From the IMG/VR virus record IMGVR_UViG_3300038451_000187, positions 1 to 55,815 of that record: a stretch of 55,815 bases of DNA. One strand, written 5' to 3'. The position numbers and the translations under genes were made by a program. The stretch comes from a virus. Below the pieces are notes generated by a model that did not search any database, had not been told where the DNA came from, and worked only from the letters and a program-made list of their open reading frames with translations. Numbering within the stretch: the stretch's first letter is position 1; each line of letters opens with the position of its first letter. Positions 16,876 to 26,564 of the stretch are shown here, in pieces.

Positions 16876-19800
16876 ATGGGCGGATTCAAACCACTGTCGC
16901 CGGAAGATGTCACCTCCATCAAAAAGGTGACTGAATCTCCCGACTACATTTCTCAACCCAACCAAGCGAAAGTCAGCCAAATTTGGAAGGCGTCGAAGAC
17001 CTTCCAGCGGTGGTCGCCGAACGACCAAATGGCGTTCGTCAGGGCATTGGACAAGAAGGTGCGCGCGAGGAAGCCCAAGGCTGCGCCAGCACCGACCGCT
17101 GCGGCCCCTACCGCCGTGCCTCCGCCGAAGCCTCAAGCCGCGCCAGCGCAACCCGTCGCGGCGCACGCGCCGGTCGTCCCGACCGCCGCATCGACGCCCA
17201 GTGCAGCCCTGCACCAAGAAGCGCCGAAGCCTTACGCCAAGGAACGCTTACTGGCTACGCCAGCCACAAGCCAGCCCTCTATGATTGGGCCGCGGGAACC
17301 CGGATTCTGGCAAAGGATGTGGGAAACGGTACGTGGTAGCCCAAATTACCCCACGGCGATGAGCAAAGCGCTCGGCGAGCCAAGCGAAGAGACCTTCCCG
17401 CCCCTGATCCAGCCAGCAGCCCTGTTCACGAATATGGGCTACAAGCCCACGACGGCTTCTCGAATGGCTGGAGGCCTTCGTGATGCGGCTGAATTTATGG
17501 GTTCGTTGACCGAAGTACCGAACATCGAACTGATCGCCGCAGGTGGCGGTGCCGGAACGATTGCTGGCAAGATATTCGGGAAGATTGGTGGGTCCGTCGT
17601 TTCCCGACTCGTAAGTGCTGGATTTGGAACGCAGTTACTCTACGGACTTTGGAAGTCGCTACCAGAATTCAAGAAAGCCCTCCAACGGGGCGACGAAGTG
17701 TCCGCAAGGAACATCGCCATCGGTGCGGGTCTGAGCGGCTATTTCGGGGTTACAGCGCTTGCCCACGCAGCGGGGATGGTAGGGATGGAGGCGACAAAGG
17801 AGCAAGCACCGAAGGAAACACCTCCAGAAGCCCCTAAACCAGCCACGGCAGCGCACGCGCCCACCGCAGAAGCCCCTACACCCCCACCTGCCCCGACAGC
17901 GCAATCTCTGACCCCCTTGGAGCCTTCCCCTGTGGGTTTTACGGTGCCCTCTGACCGTCCGCATCTTGAAAACAGCATTGGAAGCCCTACGGGAGAAAGA
18001 TGGTCGAAATTCCTTCTTTCCGAAACCGTTCAACACGTAGATTCTAAAGCTGGAATCGACCATTACCGGTCTGGGACAGACCACTACATCGTCGTCAATG
18101 GGGAAGTTCACACTCGGAAAGGAGCCGCTGGCAACAAGTTTTACAACACTCTCGTCAAAGCGACAAAACTTCGGGCTGTAGAGCCCGCCTTCGAGACCCC
18201 CCGACCGATGACCAAAGGCCTAGAGGGTCACCGTGTTGTTCCGAACGACCGTCCACACCTGGATAACGCCGTAGAATCGCCCGTAAAGGGCCAGAAATGG
18301 TCAACCTATCTGTTAGAAAAGGCGGAACTTGTTGAAGACAAAGAGGGAATCTCGACGTGGAAAGTTGGCGACAAGTGGTTTACGGTCGATGAGAAGGGCA
18401 ATATTACCGTCCAGAAGGGCGTTGTGGCGCCGGTGCCCCGCGGCGAGCGGCGAAAGGCGGGAAGGCCAAACTTGGAGGTGATGGACACCCCGTCGATTCA
18501 GGCTTATGTTACCGGCCTGACGCGCAGGACCAAGTTAGGCCCCGAACTCTCTGCGAGAGAACAGAGGATGTTGGCTGAAGGGAAGACTATCCTCGCCAGC
18601 CGGGAGAAAGCGGCTCCCGTCGAGGCCCCCAAACCGACCGCCGCGCCTCCCCCATCGGCCACCGCGCCTAGCGGCGAACGGCGTCTTCCACATGACCTTG
18701 TGGGAAGCAAGCCGCGTTACGGCTATCGCGATAAAGTATTCGAATTGGACTTCGAGAACGATGTCGACAAGGCGCTCTTCACGATTGGGCAGAAGAAGCC
18801 CAACAAGGCTCACGACAGGTTCATGGCGTTCCTGCGAGGGATATTCCCTGACGAAACCGACAGCCAACTGGTGGCGAGAAGCCAAACCGTCAGGGATTCA
18901 ATCAAGGGAATGGCGAAGACCGCCGACCCTTCGGAAGGGCCGTTGCGGGTTCGTTCGACTCAGGGGCCGTCCCCGGTCGTCGAGGCTCCGCGTCCCAGTG
19001 CAGGCCTGCACGAAGCGCCGAAGCCGTCCGAACCCCCGCCGCAGGTTCCGACGCTCGCTGGTATCTCGCCAGACCCAACGGGTCATCGTATTGTCACCGA
19101 CCCCACAGCGTTCATCCTATCGTTGAGCCAAGGCGCAGAGGTACCGAAGGGCACCCTCGTCATGCCATTGAAGGCGATCACCCTCGCGTCGGCGGAAATG
19201 CAGTTCCGCACCGAAGAGGGCAGGCTGTCCCGCGCCATCGCCCGAGGGACCATAAACACTTGGGAACCGAACTTCGCGGGGGCCATCGACGTTTGGTTTG
19301 ACCCCACGAAGGACAAAGTCAAAGTCGTCAACGGCCATCACCGCTATGAGGGTGCCGAGAAGCTGAAAATCGACAGTATCGACACCCACTTTATCGAAGC
19401 TGAAACGTCGAAAGACGCCATGATTTGGGGTGCGATGAAGAACATCGCCGAGGGCGGGGCTACCCCGTTCGACGCCGCTGTCTTCTTCCGCGAAACTGGC
19501 CTCGCCGCCGATGATCTTGCGAAGAGGGGCTTGTCTGTGACTGGGAGTCTCGCCCGCGACGGCGCTTCATTGGCTCGACTCGCACCCGACCTCTTCGAGC
19601 GCGTCCGCAAGGGCGAAATGAGCGAGCGCACAGGCGTCGCCATTGGCGCAGCCTTGGAGTCCCATACCCTGCAACGCGGCTTGGCGCAAATTGTCGAGCG
19701 GGAAGCAAAGCAGAACAAGCGCTTGAGTTCCGAAGAGATTGCCGCCCTCGCCGAGGGGAGGGTTCGTCGTGCTGGGCAGACGATTTCGGAGATGCAGACC

Positions 19801-22800
19801 CTCTTCGGGACGGAAACGATTTCAGAATCCAATGCCGTCGAAGCGGCGCGGCTGGAAGCGTGGATAAAGAAGCGGCTGGCGAGCGACCGTAAGCTATTCA
19901 AGTACGTGTCGAACGAGGCGCGGGCCGCAGCACTCGCGAAGGCTGGAAACAAGATCGTCGTCGATGAGAACAAGAAAATCGCCGCAACCGCCAGCGCCAT
20001 CGAGGAAGCTTTTGGACGCTTGCTCTACAAGGCGGGCGACGTAGAAGATGCCATCGTTGATGGTGCAGCGCGTTTGAAACGCGGGGAGGATTCCGATGCC
20101 GTTAGAGAAAACACCTACGACCGAATCGCCGCAGCGGTTCAGAAAGCTCTCGCCGGCGGAGAAGGACAGGCTCCTGTCGTCGGTGCAGGAATCGCTAGAG
20201 CAAAACCAGAGGGAGCGCAAGGACAAGGGGGCTTACCTGGATTCGAACCCGCCAAGCCGCCCGACCGTGGAGGAGCAGCGGCTAATGTCCCTCTGCCGGG
20301 TGAACAGCCTGGACGACTTGGAGTTGGCAATGTCGTCCCCGCTGAGCAAGGAGTGGCTGGACCGCCAGCACCCGGAGGACCGCCAAGCGCTGGAGGATTG
20401 GTACGAGAAGCTGGTGGAGAAGGACAGCCAATAGACCCGCCGAACTACGCCAACAAAAACAAGCTGTTTAACAAAGAGCAAGCGCCAACGCGACGGGCAC
20501 GTTTACTGGCGAAGCTAAACCAACCCAAAATTGGCATTGATCCCGAGATGTTGGCCGACGTAGCTTGGCTCGCCGGATACCACTTTGAGGCTGGCGCGCG
20601 GACCTTCGGCACGTGGTCAGGGAAGATGATCGAGGAACTGGGCGAGTGGATAAAACCATCACTCGACCGGCTCTGGTCATTCGTATCCCACCGTGTTGCG
20701 ACACATGAGGCGCTCGCCAACGTCAAGCCCGCCACAATCCACGTTCCGATCGATGAACGGCCACCGCTGCGGGAAGCCAGCGAATGGTCGCTTGCCATCG
20801 ACGAAGCGAACATCCAGAGCACAGCGCCAGCGCCGAAGGTGAGGCTCTCTGAAGAGAACGCGAAGAAGCTGATTTATTACGGCCAGCGCGAACTTGCGGA
20901 GATGGCGATTTCGGCTTTGACGCGGCCTTCACTTGACCGTCCTGGATTCGTGCTGGCGGCCTCAACAGGTTCAGGCAAGGGCTACATGGGTACGGCGATA
21001 GTTGCCGAACTCAAGCCGAAATCCGTTCTCCACCTGACGACAAATCAAGGACTCATTGACAAAGCTATAGCAGTGGGTAAGGAGTTCGGGCTCGACATCC
21101 AAAGACTGCCACCTACCACCAAGGGCATCCCGCCAGAGGGCCACTTTATTTCGACTTACTCGGCTGCCATAGGCCGTTCGGAGTTGGTGGACCATCCGTG
21201 GAACTTCTTGCTTGCCGATGAGTCCGGTGCTGGCCGGCGCTGGTGGGTTTCGAAAACCGGGGCGCTACTCCGCAACATCAGCCAGAAAGCTGATCGCACA
21301 CTGTATATGTCGGCAACGCCGTTCCACACCCCCGTCGAACTGGGGTATGCCGACAATCTGGGGCTCTGGAAGCCAGCAGAGTTTGAGCATTGGGTCTCGC
21401 AATTCGGTGTCTTCCAAGACGAAAACGGCGATTGGGTTGCCCCGGCGAACCCGAAGCGGTTCGCGAAGTTGCGCCTGCAAATGACGGATGCGGGCGTGTT
21501 CGTGAATCTCACGCCAAACCTCGACGGTTACACGACATCCTTCGGGGTTGTCCCGTTGACCCCAGAACAGCGCGGCAAAGTTGGAGACATCAAGAAAGCG
21601 TTCGACCTCGCTGTCCTCTACTTTACGAATCGCGGTCGGTCGCAGATGGCGCGTGCGGCGAAAGCTGGCCGCGTAGTCTATTCGAAGGCGTTCCTCGAAC
21701 GCAGCCGGTTGCCAGAAGCCATCGAGATTGCGAAGAAGGGCAGAGCAAAGGGTTGGAGCGTCGGCATCTTCACGGAAACCCGAAGTGGAAGCAACGAAAT
21801 CTACAACTTCCTCAAGGAAGCAGACGCCGCGACGCATGGGCAGATTAGCAAACTCCTGCCTCCGTTGCCAGACGTGATTGAGACGCTGCGCACCGCCTTC
21901 GGCGGAGACTTCGCTAACTTCTCAGGAAGCTATTCCGAGATGCGCCAGGGCGAACTTGAAGCGTTCAATAAGGGCGAGAAGCCCGTGCTGGCCTCGACAT
22001 ATGCCGCAGGCGGCATGGGCGTCGATATGGACGACAAGAGTGGCGTGCGCCCGCGACTCGCTATCTTCCTCGGTCCCCCGTGGTCTGGCGTGATGCTCGA
22101 TCAAGCTCTCGGGCGCTTCTGGCGCTTCGGAACGAAGTCCGACGTGTTTGCGGTGTTCCTGTCGAGCGATTCCCGGGCCGAATTCCAGTTGGTTCACGGC
22201 AAGGTTATCCCAAGGCTCGCATCGTTGCGTGCGCTCATCAAGGGAGTTCACTCCGACGAGTTCGTCAAGTCGTTTCAGAACATCGAAGCGGCGCTTGCAT
22301 ACTCGCAAGGTGGTGGTGAGGACTTCGACCCTGACGACTTCATGGTCAAGGTGCAGTCGAATTCCATCAACCTTCATGACCGCATCGAAATCCCCGATGC
22401 GACGACGGCCCACAACAAGGGCCTCGCCATCCCGCGCATCGACGATGTAAAGACTACAGAGCCGGGGTTCCGCGACAAGAACACGGTCTTCACGAAGGAA
22501 GGCGCAGAGAAGCACGAAGAGAATTTGACCGACCACATGGGCGAGTTGCGGGGTGGCATCGACCCGTCGATGATTACCGACTTGCTCTACATTGGCGGTT
22601 CCTACGTCGAGGGAGGAATCCGAGAGTTTGGCCGATGGTCAACGGCGATGACCGAGCGGTTCGGCGAAGGCGTTCGGGAGTACCTGCCGCAGATATGGGA
22701 CGCGGTGGGCAAGAAGCTGGCCAAGAAGAAACTGCCGAAGGTGAAGGCCGAGGAGCCCGTCCTTCTGGGGTTCGAAGCGCCGGTGCAGGAACAAAAGGCG

Positions 22801-25800
22801 GCTGCCGCTGCGGAAGTTGGCCGGAAGTTGACCGAGAAGGTCAACGAAGGTCCAATGTCGATTGACTTCTCGGCCGGCCAGATGGAGCGCGAGTCACCGC
22901 TATTCCGAGGTACGGAGGGGTCACCACAGACAGAGCTATTCTCTGCCGTCCCAGCGCCCGCACCGGGCGCAACGACCCCTCCTCCAGTCCCCAGTGCAGG
23001 CCTGCACCAGACTCCCGAAGTGCGCCAGTCGCTCGACGAATACAAGAACCTTGAAGCCCAAATCCAGCAGGGCCACGGTAGCGCCGACATGGTCCTCGTA
23101 GCGGCGGCGCGCGCCAAAGGCGCCAACATTCGCAAAGAAGCCTTCCGCATGGCCATGCAGCGGGCAGGGGTGACGAAGGGGACCATCGACAACGCCGTGC
23201 GCAAGACATGGGAAGCGCTCCACGCGGAGACTCTTGATTCTGAACTGCGGTACCCCGGTCGCCATGAATTGCCCGCGCCGGGGCCAGGAGCGCAGACTGC
23301 AGGGTCGGTCGAGATGGAAGGCACTCCCGTCGAGCAGTTGACAGCGGCGATGCGGGCGCAAAGGGAAGTGGCCAGTCGCGTTCGGCAGCCGAAAGTTGAG
23401 ATGCCCGACCCCCCCGAGGTCCAGGGGACCAGCGAAACGAGTCGCGTCCTCAAGGAAATCGGTGGGACTGTGGCTGATGTGTGGAAAATGTACTCGGCGA
23501 GCCCGCCGTCGGGGAGCTTCGTCGATGCCCTTGGCCGGTTTCAGGGAAACCTCCAGAGGAACACGTTGGGTCTTGAGCGCTACGTCAAGGAGATGATGAA
23601 GCAGTTCCCCAACAAATTGCGGCGAGAGGCGATAACGAATTGGGTACAGGCCGAAGGCAATGAGGAAACCCTGCGTCGCTGGGCGAGCCTGTCGAAGGGC
23701 AGGACTCGGAAAGGTTACGCCGAGGCGTTGACCCTGTCCGACGCCGAAAAACTCGAAGCGGCGAATATCCGCAATATGTTCGATTCCTACTGGGAAGTCG
23801 CGCATGAGGCGGGAGTACTCGAAGGTTTTATCGAGAACTACCTGCCGCAGATTCGCAAGCCCGGGTCGAAGTTCACCAGCCGCGTCCTCGCCGAAATCAT
23901 GGGTGGGATCCTGCGCACTGACTTCAAGTTTGCGAAGAAGCGGGCATTCGAAACCTACTTCGAAGGCGAACAGGCTGGCTATCCAGCGCTCAACAAGGAC
24001 ATTGGGTTTCTCGTCACGACCTACGTGAAGGCGCTCGTTAAGGCCATTGAAGGACGCGCCCTGGTTCGCAATCTGTTAGAGACATATGCGAAGGACGGCA
24101 AGCCCCTAGCGACGGTGTCGGGTTCTGGCCGGGTTGTGGGAAACCCCCTGACGGGTCAGCGTCGCCACTTCATCAATCCGAATATCAGGCCCGAGGAAGC
24201 TATGGACGCCGAGGGGCATCCTTACCGGTCAATCTCTCACCCCGCTCTACGCAAGTGGATTTGGGCCGGGAAGGACGCCAAGGGCAACGCCATCTTCCTG
24301 CAGGGCGATATCATCGTCCATCCTTCGATTTTCAAGCACTTGCGGAACGTACTCTCACAATCAGCTTTCCGCCGACCAGACGCCGAATGGTATCTCCGCG
24401 CCGGCAGGATGGCGCTCTCTGGCAGTTCCTTTCTGAAGCAGAGCTTCCTTGGACCGTTTTCGACATTCCACCAGGCGCAGGTCGCCTTGCACGGTGTCAT
24501 GCACCGCGTCAATCCCTTAACGCTGCCCGAAATCAAGGCCGCTGACCCTGACCAGATGGGGCTCATGAACGGGGGCCTACTCGTTGCAAACCCCGACGGT
24601 GCCGTGGATTTCGAAGAGGGGCTTGTCGCGGGTGGGATTTGGGACATGATCCCCGGCTTCGGCCGATACCTCCGCGCCTACAAGGACTACCTCTTCAAGG
24701 ACTACATTCCCCGACTCAAGATGTCGATGGCGCTCGAATCCCTAAAGAGGAACAAAGACCGGTACGGAAAGACAATGTCGCTCGCACAGATTTACCGGCT
24801 GACGGGAAGCCAGGGAAACGCTGCCTTCGGTGAGCAGAATTACATCATGATGGGCCGCAACAAGACACTTCAGGATTGCTTGCGGCTCGTGATGCTCTCG
24901 CCCGACTTCACGGAATCGCGTGCCCGTTTCGTCGGCCAAGCATTAAGGCCTTACGGTCGAGAGCAACTAACAGCCCTTGCTCTGGGCGCTGGCTTGCTCA
25001 TCGTGTCGGCCTACAGTGTTTCGAAGGTGCTCAAAGCAGCCATGCCCGACACTAAGGTCGAATGGAACCCCGACGAGCCATTCCAAGTCCGCGTCGGAAA
25101 GTACGAGTTTGATATGCGCAGTATCCAGGGCGACATTCAAAGCCTGCTGAAAGACTGGGGTGCCTTCTTTGAAGCCAGGGCGAATCCAGCGACAATGAAG
25201 CCTGCCCTCGAAGCTATCCGCGGCAAAGACTGGCGGGGGATGCCGCGAACGTGGAAAGAGCAGGTCCACGATTACTTCTACGGGTTAGTGCCAATCACGT
25301 TCCAAGGCGTTTCTCAGGAAGGTCGGCATTTCTGGGAGTCGGCTCTTGGTGGCTTCGGCATCCGAGTGCGGAAGTTCTACAGCCCCGCCGGCAAGCTGGC
25401 GCTTCAGTACCACCTCGACGACATTGCGGCGAAGCCGCGCCGCCACGAGACGCCCGAACTCCTGAAAGACCGCCAGGAAGTGTCGAAGCTCTTGCACGAT
25501 GTCAACGACGGGAAGCCGATCCCGCCCGGAAAGATCGACGAACTCGAAAAGGCTGGAAGCCTGTCGCGGTACTCGGCCCATCGCCTGCGCATGGCGAAGC
25601 CTGGTGAGGACCCGTTCTTGAACCTGTTCGCTGGGTTGGGGCTTCAGGATAAGCTCGACGTGTGGGACAAGGCCAGTGACGAAGAGCGGGTGAAGTTGCG
25701 CGATGAACTTACGGTTACCCCAAGGGATCGTCGTGAACTGCGTGCCATGCCCGAGGCCGAAATGCGGAAGGTACTCGATCGATACCACGCGATAAAGGAC

Positions 25801-25944
25801 AAGGCGGGAGCCATCGAGCCGCCGAAGCCGACCGGGATGCTAGACGAATTCTTCAAGACATTCGGCGGAGCCAAGCCTGCGCCGACGCCGAGGGCATCCG
25901 TCGCTCCAGTTCCGCAGGCTGACATAGGAGGGACAGCAACATGA
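16876..25944 (+). CDS. Giant phage polyvalent protein: ParB-like + strawberry-notch-like SF2 helicase + membrane module
   Basis: 3022 residues from ATG 16876 (no clear Shine-Dalgarno). Layout: Pro/Ala linker ~70-130; helical Gly/Ala module ~215-310; two ~55-residue repeats with DRPHL.N at ~360 and ~460; YGYRDK.FELDFE.DVDKAL module ~615-690; ParB-like domain ~745-1000 (VNGHHRYEGA at ~819); Gly/Pro linker 1073-1186; GIDP...W repeat ~1225; SF2 helicase with Walker A STGSGKG ~1363, DESG ~1448, SATPF ~1478 and QALGRFWRFGT ~1743; second GIDP repeat ~1890; AGQMERESPLF motif ~2001; long helical region with a membrane helix ~2700. This is the polyvalent-protein architecture known for virion-delivered anti-defence proteins. 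Three palindrome copies fall in its linkers. Delivery with the DNA is inferred. Confidence 0.75.
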   Translation: MGGFKPLSPEDVTSIKKVTESPDYISQPNQAKVSQIWKASKTFQRWSPNDQMAFVRALDKKVRARKPKAAPAPTAAAPTAVPPPKPQAAPAQPVAAHAPVVPTAASTPSAALHQEAPKPYAKERLLATPATSQPSMIGPREPGFWQRMWETVRGSPNYPTAMSKALGEPSEETFPPLIQPAALFTNMGYKPTTASRMAGGLRDAAEFMGSLTEVPNIELIAAGGGAGTIAGKIFGKIGGSVVSRLVSAGFGTQLLYGLWKSLPEFKKALQRGDEVSARNIAIGAGLSGYFGVTALAHAAGMVGMEATKEQAPKETPPEAPKPATAAHAPTAEAPTPPPAPTAQSLTPLEPSPVGFTVPSDRPHLENSIGSPTGERWSKFLLSETVQHVDSKAGIDHYRSGTDHYIVVNGEVHTRKGAAGNKFYNTLVKATKLRAVEPAFETPRPMTKGLEGHRVVPNDRPHLDNAVESPVKGQKWSTYLLEKAELVEDKEGISTWKVGDKWFTVDEKGNITVQKGVVAPVPRGERRKAGRPNLEVMDTPSIQAYVTGLTRRTKLGPELSAREQRMLAEGKTILASREKAAPVEAPKPTAAPPPSATAPSGERRLPHDLVGSKPRYGYRDKVFELDFENDVDKALFTIGQKKPNKAHDRFMAFLRGIFPDETDSQLVARSQTVRDSIKGMAKTADPSEGPLRVRSTQGPSPVVEAPRPSAGLHEAPKPSEPPPQVPTLAGISPDPTGHRIVTDPTAFILSLSQGAEVPKGTLVMPLKAITLASAEMQFRTEEGRLSRAIARGTINTWEPNFAGAIDVWFDPTKDKVKVVNGHHRYEGAEKLKIDSIDTHFIEAETSKDAMIWGAMKNIAEGGATPFDAAVFFRETGLAADDLAKRGLSVTGSLARDGASLARLAPDLFERVRKGEMSERTGVAIGAALESHTLQRGLAQIVEREAKQNKRLSSEEIAALAEGRVRRAGQTISEMQTLFGTETISESNAVEAARLEAWIKKRLASDRKLFKYVSNEARAAALAKAGNKIVVDENKKIAATASAIEEAFGRLLYKAGDVEDAIVDGAARLKRGEDSDAVRENTYDRIAAAVQKALAGGEGQAPVVGAGIARAKPEGAQGQGGLPGFEPAKPPDRGGAAANVPLPGEQPGRLGVGNVVPAEQGVAGPPAPGGPPSAGGLVREAGGEGQPIDPPNYANKNKLFNKEQAPTRRARLLAKLNQPKIGIDPEMLADVAWLAGYHFEAGARTFGTWSGKMIEELGEWIKPSLDRLWSFVSHRVATHEALANVKPATIHVPIDERPPLREASEWSLAIDEANIQSTAPAPKVRLSEENAKKLIYYGQRELAEMAISALTRPSLDRPGFVLAASTGSGKGYMGTAIVAELKPKSVLHLTTNQGLIDKAIAVGKEFGLDIQRLPPTTKGIPPEGHFISTYSAAIGRSELVDHPWNFLLADESGAGRRWWVSKTGALLRNISQKADRTLYMSATPFHTPVELGYADNLGLWKPAEFEHWVSQFGVFQDENGDWVAPANPKRFAKLRLQMTDAGVFVNLTPNLDGYTTSFGVVPLTPEQRGKVGDIKKAFDLAVLYFTNRGRSQMARAAKAGRVVYSKAFLERSRLPEAIEIAKKGRAKGWSVGIFTETRSGSNEIYNFLKEADAATHGQISKLLPPLPDVIETLRTAFGGDFANFSGSYSEMRQGELEAFNKGEKPVLASTYAAGGMGVDMDDKSGVRPRLAIFLGPPWSGVMLDQALGRFWRFGTKSDVFAVFLSSDSRAEFQLVHGKVIPRLASLRALIKGVHSDEFVKSFQNIEAALAYSQGGGEDFDPDDFMVKVQSNSINLHDRIEIPDATTAHNKGLAIPRIDDVKTTEPGFRDKNTVFTKEGAEKHEENLTDHMGELRGGIDPSMITDLLYIGGSYVEGGIREFGRWSTAMTERFGEGVREYLPQIWDAVGKKLAKKKLPKVKAEEPVLLGFEAPVQEQKAAAAAEVGRKLTEKVNEGPMSIDFSAGQMERESPLFRGTEGSPQTELFSAVPAPAPGATTPPPVPSAGLHQTPEVRQSLDEYKNLEAQIQQGHGSADMVLVAAARAKGANIRKEAFRMAMQRAGVTKGTIDNAVRKTWEALHAETLDSELRYPGRHELPAPGPGAQTAGSVEMEGTPVEQLTAAMRAQREVASRVRQPKVEMPDPPEVQGTSETSRVLKEIGGTVADVWKMYSASPPSGSFVDALGRFQGNLQRNTLGLERYVKEMMKQFPNKLRREAITNWVQAEGNEETLRRWASLSKGRTRKGYAEALTLSDAEKLEAANIRNMFDSYWEVAHEAGVLEGFIENYLPQIRKPGSKFTSRVLAEIMGGILRTDFKFAKKRAFETYFEGEQAGYPALNKDIGFLVTTYVKALVKAIEGRALVRNLLETYAKDGKPLATVSGSGRVVGNPLTGQRRHFINPNIRPEEAMDAEGHPYRSISHPALRKWIWAGKDAKGNAIFLQGDIIVHPSIFKHLRNVLSQSAFRRPDAEWYLRAGRMALSGSSFLKQSFLGPFSTFHQAQVALHGVMHRVNPLTLPEIKAADPDQMGLMNGGLLVANPDGAVDFEEGLVAGGIWDMIPGFGRYLRAYKDYLFKDYIPRLKMSMALESLKRNKDRYGKTMSLAQIYRLTGSQGNAAFGEQNYIMMGRNKTLQDCLRLVMLSPDFTESRARFVGQALRPYGREQLTALALGAGLLIVSAYSVSKVLKAAMPDTKVEWNPDEPFQVRVGKYEFDMRSIQGDIQSLLKDWGAFFEARANPATMKPALEAIRGKDWRGMPRTWKEQVHDYFYGLVPITFQGVSQEGRHFWESALGGFGIRVRKFYSPAGKLALQYHLDDIAAKPRRHETPELLKDRQEVSKLLHDVNDGKPIPPGKIDELEKAGSLSRYSAHRLRMAKPGEDPFLNLFAGLGLQDKLDVWDKASDEERVKLRDELTVTPRDRRELRAMPEAEMRKVLDRYHAIKDKAGAIEPPKPTGMLDEFFKTFGGAKPAPTPRASVAPVPQADIGGTAT
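17200..17215 (+). repeat. Dispersed palindrome copy 4 (in polyvalent-protein linker)
   Basis: AGTGCAGCCCTGCACC, one arm mismatch, in frame within a Pro/Ala linker, encoding SAALH. Confidence 0.8.
18997..19012 (+). repeat. Dispersed palindrome copy 5 (in polyvalent-protein linker)
   Basis: AGTGCAGGCCTGCACG, one arm mismatch, in frame in the linker before the ParB-like domain, encoding PSAGLHE. Confidence 0.85.
20096..20434 (+). CDS. Overprinted 112-residue gene inside the polyvalent-protein linker
   Basis: ATG 20096 is preceded by GGGGAGGA (20083-20090) at 5-nt spacing and runs in the +1 frame relative to the giant gene to TAG 20432. The product is acidic/basic-balanced and helical (SPAEKDRLLSSVQESLEQ, PEDRQALEDWYEKLVEKD), with normal amino-acid composition and mostly G or C at third codon positions. 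The giant protein's frame here encodes only a Gly/Pro/Ala-rich linker dominated by GGA and similar codons. The pattern implies that the embedded frame is the constrained one. The function is unknown; no family was recognised. Confidence 0.65.
   Translation: MPLEKTPTTESPQRFRKLSPAEKDRLLSSVQESLEQNQRERKDKGAYLDSNPPSRPTVEEQRLMSLCRVNSLDDLELAMSSPLSKEWLDRQHPEDRQALEDWYEKLVEKDSQ
22993..23008 (+). repeat. Dispersed palindrome copy 6 (in polyvalent-protein linker)
   Basis: AGTGCAGGCCTGCACC, one arm mismatch, in frame in a Pro-rich linker, encoding PSAGLHQ. Confidence 0.85.
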
Positions 25945-26147
25945 AGACTTCAGAACTGATTGAATTCCTTTCGACGAAGGACTTCACCAACATGCAAGCG
26001 TACGACCTAATCGTCGCGGACTTGTTCGAGATGGTCAGCACGGAAGAAGTAGCAAATGCTCAGCGACTTGGCGAGTATTTTGAATACAAGATTAAAGAAG
26101 TCCTACTGCCGACGATCAACAAATTGAAGGCTGCAAAGTCTCTTTGA
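25941..26147 (+). CDS. Small helical phage protein
   Basis: Starts in an ATGA overlap with the end of the giant gene; GGAGGGACAGCAAC lies upstream. The 68-residue acidic helical protein (MKTSELIEFLSTKDFTNMQAYD...KIKEVLLPTINKLKAAKSL) has no recognised domain. Translational coupling suggests stoichiometric production with the polyvalent protein. It is the last + strand gene before a convergent junction. Confidence 0.6.
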   Translation: MKTSELIEFLSTKDFTNMQAYDLIVADLFEMVSTEEVANAQRLGEYFEYKIKEVLLPTINKLKAAKSL

Positions 26148-26152
26148 GTTTG

Positions 26153-26249
26153 GAGGGGGAGTTCTTCAGACGATCCGCAAGTCGATCCTACCTAATCAAG
26201 CCTTATCGCCCTGACCTTCAAGCCGACACTCCCCCTCTGCGTCGAGGGG
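26153..26249. other. Convergent-gene junction with nested inverted repeats
   Basis: GAGGGGGAGT (26153-26162) is exactly complementary to ACTCCCCCTC (26228-26237). The right arm can alternatively form a local hairpin, CCCCTC (26232-26237) with GAGGGG (26244-26249), loop 6, which abuts the stop codon of the minus-strand MazG-like gene. No T-tract follows, so this is not a classical intrinsic terminator. A role in ending convergent transcripts is an inference from position. Confidence 0.4.
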
Positions 26250-26564
26250 TCATATCGCCTTTCCTCCATGCCGGTATCCCCGCGTGCGGTTGTACTCCAG
26301 CTTGCGTAGAACCTCTAGTTCCAGGTCGATGCAGAGTGCCTCGCAGTAGTGTAGCAACCGAATCAGCAAGTCGGCATATTCTGAGGCTACCCCTTGAGGC
26401 TTCCCGGCAGCGGTCCACGATATGGGGTCATGGTTCCTGAAAGATTCCAACGCTTCGCTTACTTCGGAATGGAGTAGAGCGACCTGCTCGACGATGCCGG
26501 GGTCATCCCACCCGGATTCTTTCGCAGATTTGTAGCAGAGTTTTTGGAGTTCGTCGAGGGTCAT
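26250..26564 (-). CDS. MazG-like nucleotide pyrophosphohydrolase
   Basis: 104 residues. LLHSEVSEALESFRNH and EYADLLIRLLHYCEAL give the helix pair with acidic metal-binding residues (E..E...and E..D) of the MazG/all-alpha NTP-pyrophosphatase fold. It should hydrolyse NTPs or dNTPs to monophosphates, and in phages may alter nucleotide pools or alarmone signalling. ATG 26564 overlaps the stop of the upstream small gene, and AAGGAG plus a palindrome copy lie just upstream. It is the last gene of the minus block. Confidence 0.75.
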   Translation of the reverse strand: MTLDELQKLCYKSAKESGWDDPGIVEQVALLHSEVSEALESFRNHDPISWTAAGKPQGVASEYADLLIRLLHYCEALCIDLELEVLRKLEYNRTRGYRHGGKAI

